From an uncultured Lachnospiraceae bacterium (GTDB lineage: Bacteria; Bacillota; Clostridia; Lachnospirales; Lachnospiraceae): a DNA stretch of 64,000 nucleotides. The stretch lies in NCBI GenBank assembly GCA_910585965.1, contig CAJUHH010000003.1, positions 62,001 through 126,000 on the forward strand, written 5' to 3'. The notes under the pieces are model-generated. The model made no database searches. It worked only from the letters and a program-made list of their open reading frames with translations, and had not been told where the DNA came from. A program made the translations under genes and the position numbers. Positions 27,408-34,533 of this stretch are shown here, piece by piece; position 1 is the first letter of the stretch; the number at the start of each line of letters is the position of its first letter.

Positions 27408-28778
27408 ATGTTGGAACAATTTTTCAAGCTGAAAGAAAATAAGACAGACATGAAGACCGAAATCATGGCCGGTGTGACCACTTTCATGACGATGGCTTAT
27501 ATTCTTGCGGTAAACCCCAGTATCCTTTCCGCTGCTGGAATGGATGCCAATGCGGTGCTGATCGCGACGGCGCTGGCTTCTTTTGTGGGTACTTTGCTAA
27601 TGGCGCTTTTGGCGAACTATCCGTTTGCATTAGCCCCCGGTATGGGATTGAACGCTTACTTTGCGTTTACGGTCGTGCTGCAGATGGGATATTCCTGGCA
27701 GATTGCCCTGCTGGCAGTTTTTGTAGAAGGCCTGATCTTTATCGTGCTGTCTTTGACGAATGTGCGCGAGGCGATCTTCAATGCGATCCCTATGACGCTG
27801 AAGTCCGCAGTCAGTGTCGGCATCGGCCTGTTTATTGCCTTTATCGGCCTGCAGAATGCAAAAGTCATTGTCAACGACGATTCGACCCTGCTGACCTATC
27901 AGAAGTTTGCAGGCGAAGAATTTTCTACCGTGGGCATTACCGCGTTGCTGGCGATTATCGGCGTTCTGATCACGGCGGTTCTTTTGATTAAAAACGTAAA
28001 AGGAGGCATCCTTCTCGGCATCGTTGCCACGTGGGTACTCGGAATTCTTTGCGAACTGGTAGGACTGTATGTGCCGAACCCGGATGCGGGCTGGTTTTCT
28101 ACCATTCCCCATGCTATCGTAAGTTTCGATTTTTCCTCGATTGGAAATACGTTCGGACAGGTATTCAAAGCCGACTTTTCTTCCATCAAGGTATTGGATT
28201 TCATCGTTATTATGTTTTCTTTCCTGTTTGTCGACCTGTTCGATACGCTGGGAACCCTGATCGGCGTTTCCTCCAAAGCGAATATGCTCGATAAAGATGG
28301 GAAGCTTCCGAGAATCAAGGGCGCTTTGCTGGCAGACGCAGTCGCGACCAGCGTCGGCGCTGTATTCGGCACATCCACCACAACGACTTATGTGGAAAGC
28401 GCTTCCGGCGTGACGGAAGGCGGAAGGACTGGACTTACTGCTGTTGTAACCGGTCTTTTATTCCTGCTTGCCCTGATTTTCTCGCCTTTATTTTTGACCA
28501 TTCCGTCCTTTGCAACGGCTCCTGCTCTGATCATTGTAGGTTTCTATATGATGGGTTCCGTAGCAAAGATCGATTTTAACGATATGACGGATGCTATTCC
28601 GGCATTCCTCTGCATTATCGCCATGCCTCTAGCATACAGCATTTCCGAAGGCATTGCGATCGGCGTCATTTCATGGACGATCATCAGCCTGGTATCCGGA
28701 AAAGCAAAAGAGAAGAAAGTCAGTGTTTTGATGTATGTGCTTACCGTTTTATTCATATTAAAATATATTTTCTTATAA
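27408..28778 (+). CDS. NCS2-family purine permease (AzgA/PbuG type)
   Basis: 456 residues, about 12-14 hydrophobic segments. MAGVTTFMTMAYILAVNP at the N-terminus and DLFDTLGTLIGVSSKA plus SATVGTSTTTTYVESASG-like FGTSTTTTYVESASG in the middle are characteristic of the AzgA-like guanine/hypoxanthine branch. It probably imports bases released or used by the preceding enzymes. No purine riboswitch is visible in the 80 bases upstream. AGGAGG precedes ATG 27408. Confidence 0.93.
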   Translation: MLEQFFKLKENKTDMKTEIMAGVTTFMTMAYILAVNPSILSAAGMDANAVLIATALASFVGTLLMALLANYPFALAPGMGLNAYFAFTVVLQMGYSWQIALLAVFVEGLIFIVLSLTNVREAIFNAIPMTLKSAVSVGIGLFIAFIGLQNAKVIVNDDSTLLTYQKFAGEEFSTVGITALLAIIGVLITAVLLIKNVKGGILLGIVATWVLGILCELVGLYVPNPDAGWFSTIPHAIVSFDFSSIGNTFGQVFKADFSSIKVLDFIVIMFSFLFVDLFDTLGTLIGVSSKANMLDKDGKLPRIKGALLADAVATSVGAVFGTSTTTTYVESASGVTEGGRTGLTAVVTGLLFLLALIFSPLFLTIPSFATAPALIIVGFYMMGSVAKIDFNDMTDAIPAFLCIIAMPLAYSISEGIAIGVISWTIISLVSGKAKEKKVSVLMYVLTVLFILKYIFL

Positions 28779-28801
28779 TTTTGGTATTGCGCACAACAAA
28801 A

Positions 28802-28836
28802 GGGAACCATTCACCGAGTGGATGGTTCCTGTTTTT
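28802..28836 (+). terminator. Terminator after the purine permease
   Basis: GGGAACCATTCAC, loop CGA, GTGGATGGTTCCT, then GTTTTTC. Confidence 0.85.
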
Positions 28837-28851
28837 CAATAAGGAAAAGAT

Positions 28852-29562
28852 ATGAAGATCACTTATATTTATCATAGCGGTTTTACGGTGGAACTGGATA
28901 CTTGCGTGCTGTTGTTCGACTATTATAAAGGAAACCTTCCCTCATGGGACAACGGGAAGCAGATCTATGTTTTTGCTTCCCATAAGCATCAGGATCATTT
29001 CCATTTAAAAATATTGAATTTGGCGAAAAAATATCCGAAGATATATTTTTTTCTCGGCAGTGATATTAAACTGAACGGCAAATACCTGGAAAGAAACCAG
29101 ATCGATCCTTCCGTTCTCAGCCAAATAACGAATGTTGGGAAAAACAAAAATATTTCTTTCGACGGCTTGGAAATACGCACGCTTCGTTCCACTGATGCAG
29201 GGGTCGCATTTATCGTCCGCGCGGAAGGCCGCTGCATTTACCATGCCGGCGATCTGAACTGGTGGCATTGGGAGGGAGAGCCTTATCCATGGAATGAAAA
29301 CATGGAAAGGGATTACAAAAAAGAAATGGATGCCATCCAGGGGATGCATTTTGACGCGGCTTTCGTGCCGTTGGATCCCAGATTGGGAAAAGCATATGGA
29401 TGGGGCATGGATTATTTTCTGGAACATACGGATGCGGATATGATTTTTCCTATGCATATGTGGGAAGAATACGGATACATTGGAAAATATAAAAAAACGC
29501 CGATAGGAAATCGGTACAAGAACCGAATCGCGGACATGGACAGAACGGAATGGGAGTGGTAG
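28852..29562 (+). CDS. Metallo-beta-lactamase-fold hydrolase (UlaG/YtkL-like)
   Basis: 236 residues. The metal motif HKHQDH (ASHKHQDHFH, about residue 44) and a later histidine plus aspartate in YHAGDLNWWHW mark an MBL-fold enzyme; no signal peptide. The reaction is unknown. Its stop is two bases before the MutS-like start, so the two are cotranscribed. Confidence 0.87.
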   Translation: MKITYIYHSGFTVELDTCVLLFDYYKGNLPSWDNGKQIYVFASHKHQDHFHLKILNLAKKYPKIYFFLGSDIKLNGKYLERNQIDPSVLSQITNVGKNKNISFDGLEIRTLRSTDAGVAFIVRAEGRCIYHAGDLNWWHWEGEPYPWNENMERDYKKEMDAIQGMHFDAAFVPLDPRLGKAYGWGMDYFLEHTDADMIFPMHMWEEYGYIGKYKKTPIGNRYKNRIADMDRTEWEW

Positions 29563-29564
29563 GG

Positions 29565-31244
29565 ATGGAGTATATCATATTTGCCGGAGTAGTTATTGGA
29601 ATTATCGTCCTGATTATGCTGAAAGGATTCTGGGATGACCAGAAAAAAAAGAAAAATTTTATCCTGTGGCTTAGGGATCATTATGGCGAACTGCCAAAGC
29701 GCGGGGAATATAAGGATGAGGAGCTGAAAAAGATTGCCCGTTACTATGAGGCCCACGCACATGCAGGCTTCCATATCGACGATATTACATGGAACGACCT
29801 GAACATGGACGAGGTATTCAAACGCATGAATTATACTTATTCCGCCGCAGGGGAGGAATATCTTTATTATCTGCTTCGTACCCCCATGCAGGAAGATACG
29901 GGAACAGAAACAATGGAGAAGCATATCTATTATTTCATGCAGAATGAAGAAGACAGGGTGGCCTACCAGACTTTTTTTGCAGGAATCGGAAAGACGGGGA
30001 AATATTCTATCTATGATTACCTAGATTATCTGGACTTGCTCGGAGAAAGAAGCAATGGAAAACACTATCTGGGAAACTTAGCCATCGCGGCAGCTCTCGC
30101 TCTTTTGTTTTTCTCCGCCCAATATGGCATTCTCCTTCTGGTCGCCGCCCTGATGTACAATATTACTTCTTATTTTAAGGATAAAAATGAAATTGATCCT
30201 TATATCACCAGCTTTGGATATATTCTGAGGCTGATTGAAAATGTGGAAAAAATGGAGAAACTTCCGGCCCGTGCTTTTGAAAAGGAAATGGAAGAGCTGA
30301 AAAACTGTAGGAAGAAAATGGGAGGTTTTCGAACAGGCTCCTATATTGTAATGTCCTCCTCCAGAATGAGTGCATCGGGAAATCCGCTGGAAGTTCTTTT
30401 GGACTATTTGCGGATGGCTTTGCACCTGGATCTCATCAAATTCAATTCGATGCTGTCCGAAGTGCGGAAAAATAAAGATACCATAGACAAAATGCTGACA
30501 ATCATCGGCTATATGGAAGCCATGGCGGCGATCGGCGCTTTTCGGACTTCCTTAGAAAGTTATTGCATCCCGGAATTTGATAAAAGAAGGGGGATAAAGG
30601 CTGAGAACTTATACCATCCGTTGTTGGATGAGCCGGTAAAAAACAGCATTTTGACAGAAAAAGGCGTGTTAATAACAGGTTCCAACGCCTCCGGCAAATC
30701 TACCTTCCTGAAAACAGTGGCAGTGAATGCCATCCTCGCACAGACCATACATACTTGTATGGCAGACCATTACCATGCCGGCTTGTATCGGATTATGTCC
30801 TCTATGGCTTTGAGGGACGATCTGGCAGGGGGCGACAGTTATTATATTGTAGAAATCAAATCCTTAAAAAGGATTTTAAACCAGATAGAAGAAAACGGGA
30901 ACCCGGTGCTTTGCTTTGTGGACGAAGTATTGAGGGGAACCAATACTGTGGAACGCATCGCAGCTTCCACCCAGATACTGAAAAGCCTTGCCCGTTCATC
31001 GGTGCTTTGCTTTGCCGCTACGCACGATATTGAACTGACGCATTTGTTAGAACGCTATTATAATAATTACCATTTTGAAGAAGAAATTATCGATAACGAC
31101 GTAGTTTTCCATTATAACCTGTTAAAAGGCAGGGCAGTCACAAGGAACGCCATCAAACTGCTCGGCGTGATGGGATATGACGATGCGATTATACGGGAAG
31201 CGGAGGAGATGGCGGAAGGGTTTCTGCAAAAGGGGAGTTGGTAA
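29565..31244 (+). CDS. Membrane-anchored MutS-family ATPase
   Basis: 559 residues. An N-terminal transmembrane helix (YIIFAGVVIGIIVLIML), a second hydrophobic pair near residues 165-200, then a MutS-type C-terminal ATPase: Walker A TGSNASGKST, Walker B VLCFVDEVLRGTN, and the ATHD switch motif. The mismatch-recognition domain of true MutS is absent. Such proteins are common in Firmicutes but of unknown role; classical mismatch repair is unlikely. ATG 29565 is chosen; an in-frame ATG 29550 lies inside the preceding gene. Confidence 0.85.
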   Translation: MEYIIFAGVVIGIIVLIMLKGFWDDQKKKKNFILWLRDHYGELPKRGEYKDEELKKIARYYEAHAHAGFHIDDITWNDLNMDEVFKRMNYTYSAAGEEYLYYLLRTPMQEDTGTETMEKHIYYFMQNEEDRVAYQTFFAGIGKTGKYSIYDYLDYLDLLGERSNGKHYLGNLAIAAALALLFFSAQYGILLLVAALMYNITSYFKDKNEIDPYITSFGYILRLIENVEKMEKLPARAFEKEMEELKNCRKKMGGFRTGSYIVMSSSRMSASGNPLEVLLDYLRMALHLDLIKFNSMLSEVRKNKDTIDKMLTIIGYMEAMAAIGAFRTSLESYCIPEFDKRRGIKAENLYHPLLDEPVKNSILTEKGVLITGSNASGKSTFLKTVAVNAILAQTIHTCMADHYHAGLYRIMSSMALRDDLAGGDSYYIVEIKSLKRILNQIEENGNPVLCFVDEVLRGTNTVERIAASTQILKSLARSSVLCFAATHDIELTHLLERYYNNYHFEEEIIDNDVVFHYNLLKGRAVTRNAIKLLGVMGYDDAIIREAEEMAEGFLQKGSW

Positions 31245-31276
31245 AGGAAGAAAGTACGGAGCTGTGGGTTGAGAAA

Positions 31277-31603
31277 GCATCGCTCTGCAAGAGCATCCGG
31301 CGGTAAAACCCTGGGGAAGGATGGCGAGGCGGCAGGAAATGGCTGGGGTTTTTTGCTGAAACTGCCAATCAGATTTCACTAATGAAATGCTTTATGTTGC
31401 GGAACCGGCCGGGTCGGAAAAAAAGGGCATCCATGCCCTTTTTTCCTGAAATTGCCCTCCATGGCAATTTCCCCCTAGGGATTCGACCATTTCATAAGTG
31501 AAATTTCTGATTGTACGTAACAGCAAAAAAACCCCAGCCATTTCCTGCCGCCCCGCCATCCTTCCCCAGGGTTTTACCGCCGGATGCTCTTGCAGAGCGA
31601 TGC
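31277..31603. repeat. Palindromic element P2 (core in reverse orientation)
   Basis: Arms 31277-31358 and 31521-31603 match over about 82 bases with one substitution and one indel (start GCATCGCTCTGCAAGAGC). Inside, read on the minus strand, is the same core as P1 and P3: CAATCAG, ATTTCACTTATGAAATGGTC, GAAATTGCC...GGCAATTTC, GGAAAAAAGGGCAT/ATGCCCTTTTTTTCC, ATTTCATTAGTGAAAT, CTGATTGG. It begins 33 bases after the MutS-like stop. The arm sequence is unrelated or only distantly related to that of P3, 85 bases away. Confidence 0.9.
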
Positions 31604-31687
31604 CCGTACATTTTAACGCTCTAATGTAGTACGTTTTTTATATGGATTATATAGTTTATTATTAAAACAAAGTTCATATAATTGGAG

Positions 31688-32022
31688 AATTTTGCCTTTG
31701 GATGGTTTTCCTGGCACGGTACTGGCACTGCCGGGCTTGCATGGGACGGTTGGGCAGGCGAAGTTTTCTTCTGTTACGAACAATCAGCTATTTCACTTAT
31801 GAAATGGTCGAATTATAGGGTGAAATTGCCATGGATGGCAATTTCAGGAAAAAAGGGCATGGAGGCCCTTTTTTTCCGACCCGATCGGCACCATAACATT
31901 GTGCCATTTCATTAGTGAAATCTGATTGGCAGTTCCAGAAGAAAACTTCGCCTGCCCAACTGTCCCATGCCAAACCCAGCAGTGCCAGTACCGTGCCAGG
32001 AAAACCATCCAAAGGCAAAATT
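31688..32022. repeat. Palindromic element P3 (core in forward orientation)
   Basis: Arms run from AATTTTGCCTTTGGATGG (31688) inward about 80 bases and are matched by the complement ending at 32022, with a few differences. The core lies between CAATCAG (31771) and CTGATTGG (about 31920), with hairpins GAAATTGCCA/TGGCAATTTC and GGAAAAAAGGGC/GCCCTTTTTTTCC. It faces P2 in inverted orientation and ends just before the promoter of the next small gene. Confidence 0.9.
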
Positions 32023-32033
32023 TGTTGCTATGC

Positions 32034-32063
32034 TTGACGGCAGAAGGGAAATAGTGGTATGAT
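32034..32063 (+). promoter_or_regulatory. Sigma-A-like promoter of the small membrane protein gene
   Basis: TTGACG (32034-32039), 18 bases, TATGAT (32058-32063). Confidence 0.55.
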
Positions 32064-32116
32064 AGATATTATAAAAAACATTCGGGTATGTGAAAAAGGA
32101 CAGGAGGGGCAGTAAA

Positions 32117-32302
32117 ATGACGAATGTGATTTTATTTTTTAATTCCTTTTTTTCTTATTTGCTGGTATTTGCGATTATCGTAGCTTTAGTGGTTGTCGCA
32201 TGTATCCTTGGAGCGAAATGGAGCCGGAATTCGGATGCAAAAGCTGCAAAGACGGATGGGCCGTCGATGCCGGATACCGTCAATATCGATAACGGGAAAT
32301 AA
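32117..32302 (+). CDS. Small single-pass membrane protein
   Basis: 61 residues starting at ATG 32117 behind AGGAGGGG. The hydrophobic stretch FFSYLLVFAIIVALVVVACILG (about residues 9-30) spans the membrane once; the remaining 30 residues are polar and end in NIDNGK. It has its own promoter and a terminator, so it is a real monocistronic gene. I do not recognise a named family. Confidence 0.8.
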   Translation: MTNVILFFNSFFSYLLVFAIIVALVVVACILGAKWSRNSDAKAAKTDGPSMPDTVNIDNGK

Positions 32303-32310
32303 ATTTTAGC

Positions 32311-32338
32311 GAGTTGGCTGCCAGGCCAACTCTTTTTC
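32311..32338 (+). terminator. Terminator after the small membrane protein gene
   Basis: GAGTTGGC (32311-32318) / GCCAACTC (32325-32332) followed by TTTTT. Confidence 0.85.
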
Positions 32339-32386
32339 AAGTAATAGGAAATTACGTTACAGCGTTATGGAAGGATATAAGACAAA

Positions 32387-33094
32387 ATGGGAAGATTTGA
32401 TACGATATTATGGGATGTGGATCAAACGCTTCTGGACTTTAAAAAATCGGAAGACTATGCCATCCGATATTGTTTTCGAAAATTCGGCAGAGAGGCGACA
32501 GAGGAAACGGTCGCCATTTATTCTGCAATTAACGAAGGATTTTGGAAACGGATCGAGAAAGGCGAGATCAATAAAAAGGAAGCATTGGTTCAGCGGTTTT
32601 ATCAGTTGTTCCAACAGATCGGGGAAGAGGAGATGGATGCCGCAGCATTTCAAGCGGAATATGCGGATGCCCTTGGAAGCGTTTATTATTATCAGGACGA
32701 CTCTTATGAACTGTTAAAAAGCCTACGGGGAAAATACCGCCAATATTTGGTGACAAACGGCGTTACCTATACACAGATGAAAAAGCTGCGGCTTTCCGGC
32801 TTTGACCAGCTGGCGGACGGTATTTTTGTTTCAGAGCAGATAGGGGTTCCAAAGCCATACAAAGAATTTTTTGAAAAATGTTTTTCCATGATCCCTGGAT
32901 TTTGCAGAGAAAAGGCTTTGATTGTCGGCGATTCCCTAAGCAGCGACATGCAGGGCGGCAATAACGCGGGCATTGCTACGTGCTGGTATAATCCTGCCGG
33001 CTTTGAAAATTCTCTGGATATTAAAATTGATTATGAAATTAAAAATTTAAATGAAATATGGGACGTACTTCAGGAGGAGAAGAGATGGAACTGA
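32387..33094 (+). CDS. yjjG: YjjG-type HAD pyrimidine nucleotide 5'-nucleotidase
   Basis: HAD-superfamily phosphatase, 235 residues. Catalytic motif DVDQT (D10 nucleophile, D12), LVTNG motif II, and GDSLSSDMQGG motif IV. The DVDQTLLDF start is typical of YjjG house-cleaning nucleotidases that remove non-canonical pyrimidine nucleotides. It overlaps the next gene by ten bases. Confidence 0.88.
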   Translation: MGRFDTILWDVDQTLLDFKKSEDYAIRYCFRKFGREATEETVAIYSAINEGFWKRIEKGEINKKEALVQRFYQLFQQIGEEEMDAAAFQAEYADALGSVYYYQDDSYELLKSLRGKYRQYLVTNGVTYTQMKKLRLSGFDQLADGIFVSEQIGVPKPYKEFFEKCFSMIPGFCREKALIVGDSLSSDMQGGNNAGIATCWYNPAGFENSLDIKIDYEIKNLNEIWDVLQEEKRWN

Positions 33095-34257
33095 GATTTG
33101 CAGACAGAATGAAAGATTTTGAAGAGGGAATTTTCCAGGTATTGAACGAAAAGAAAAATGAAAGGCTGGCCCAGGGCAAGACTGTTTATAATCTTTCCGT
33201 CGGGACTCCGGATTTTCCTCCCGCCCGGCATATTATAGATGCAGTGGTGGAAGCGGCTAAAAAACCGGAGAATTTTAAATATTCCCTGGCCGATCTGCCG
33301 GAACTGACTGAGTCGGTTATAAACAGGTTCCAAAAAAGGTATGGCGTTTCTTTAGAGCCGGAAGAGATCATGTCCGTATATGGTTCCCAGGAAGGAATTA
33401 CCCATATCGGGCTGTCGTTGTGCAATCCAGGGGATGGCGTGCTCGTCCCGAACCCCGGATACCCTATTTTTGCCATAGGGCCGTCCTTGGCAAATGCGGA
33501 GCTGGTTCCCTATGATTTGCTGCCGGAAAACAATTATTTGCCGGATCTGGACGGAATGAATGACGAGCTGCTGGAAAAAATCAAGTTCATGATCGTGTCA
33601 TACCCCATGAATCCGATCTGCAAGACTGCCCCTAAGAGTTTTTATGAGAAACTCATTCCCTGGGCAAAGCAAAAAAACATTATCATTGTCCATGATAACG
33701 CATATTCCGATATTATTTATGACGGGAGGGAAGGAAGGTCGATACTTTCTGTTCCGGGGGCTAAAGAGGTTTGCGTGGAATTCTATTCTTTGTCCAAATC
33801 CTACAATTATACAGGGGCAAGGATGGGCTTCCTTGTAGGGAATAAGGACATTATAGCTAACTTTAAAAAACTTCGTTCACAGATCGATTACGGAACTTTT
33901 TTCCCGGTGCAGTACGGGGCGATTGCCGCCTTGAACGGGCCGGATGATATGATCCGATCCCAGTGCGCGGAATACCAAAAAAGAAGGGATGCCCTTTGCG
34001 GCGGCCTGCGTTCCATCGGCTGGGATATTAAGGACAGCGAAGGCACGATGTTCGCCTGGGGGGCTATTCCTGAAAAATATGGCACGGATGATGTTGCTTT
34101 TGTCATGGAACTCATGGAAAAATCCGGCGTCCTTTGCACGCCGGGGAGCAGTTTTGGTTCTCTCGGAAAAGGCCATGTCCGTTTTGCCCTGACTATGCCT
34201 GTAGAAGAGATCCAGGCGGCAGTAAAGGCTGTGGAAGCATCAGGGATGATTCGATAA
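33085..34257 (+). CDS. Class I/II PLP-dependent aminotransferase
   Basis: 390 residues from ATG 33085, eight bases after AGGAGG, inside the end of yjjG. N-terminal NLSVGTPDFPPARHI, aspartate contact DNAYSD, and the PLP lysine in FYSLSKSYNYTGARMGF are visible. It resembles the aspartate/LL-diaminopimelate aminotransferase group; the substrate is not certain. A 58-bp perfect hairpin begins nine bases after its stop. Confidence 0.9.
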   Translation: MELRFADRMKDFEEGIFQVLNEKKNERLAQGKTVYNLSVGTPDFPPARHIIDAVVEAAKKPENFKYSLADLPELTESVINRFQKRYGVSLEPEEIMSVYGSQEGITHIGLSLCNPGDGVLVPNPGYPIFAIGPSLANAELVPYDLLPENNYLPDLDGMNDELLEKIKFMIVSYPMNPICKTAPKSFYEKLIPWAKQKNIIIVHDNAYSDIIYDGREGRSILSVPGAKEVCVEFYSLSKSYNYTGARMGFLVGNKDIIANFKKLRSQIDYGTFFPVQYGAIAALNGPDDMIRSQCAEYQKRRDALCGGLRSIGWDIKDSEGTMFAWGAIPEKYGTDDVAFVMELMEKSGVLCTPGSSFGSLGKGHVRFALTMPVEEIQAAVKAVEASGMIR

Positions 34258-34265
34258 TTTAAGAT

Positions 34266-34408
34266 CACGGAAGCCAATTTTTGCAGACGCCATGGCTGCC
34301 GGAGAACGGGAAACGGAAAGGCCGGAAGCAGGGAAGGGGATGTGGGAGGCGGCCTTTCCGTTTCCCGTTCTCCGGCAGCCATGGCGTCTGCAAAAATTGG
34401 CTTCCGTG
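34266..34408. repeat. Perfect 58-bp inverted repeat P4 with a 27-base loop
   Basis: Arms 34266-34323 (starting CACGGAAGCCAATTTTTG) and 34351-34408 are exact complements; loop 34324-34350. No core as in P1-P3. Outer arm sequence resembles the P1 arm (CGGAA..CCA.TTTTGC..GCCATG..TGCCGGA). It lies between the aminotransferase stop and the nrdD promoter and may insulate or terminate. Confidence 0.9.
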
Positions 34409-34425
34409 TTTTATCCATTCTCTTG

Positions 34426-34454
34426 TTGACATCAGCGCTGTCTTACACTATACT
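34426..34454 (+). promoter_or_regulatory. Sigma-A promoter of nrdD
   Basis: Perfect TTGACA (34426-34431), 17 bases, TATACT (34449-34454). Confidence 0.8.
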
Positions 34455-34510
34455 ATAGGATAACCGCTAAATATTGGTGATTGCCCCGTGAACATCACAA
34501 TATATAGTGG
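34445..34510 (+). promoter_or_regulatory. Two candidate NrdR boxes
   Basis: ACACTATACTATAGGA (34445-34460) overlaps the -10, and TCACAATATATAGTGG (34495-34510) lies upstream of the Shine-Dalgarno. Both resemble the NrdR box (ACACWATATATWGTGT-like), centres 50 bp apart, about five helical turns. The second is the better match. Inference from pattern only. Confidence 0.5.
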
Positions 34511-34533
34511 AAAAGCAGACAGGAGGTATTGGA

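Noticed and set aside
27327..27408. Purine riboswitch before the NCS2 permease
   Set aside because: Gap is too short and AT-rich, with none of the three-helix purine aptamer signature.
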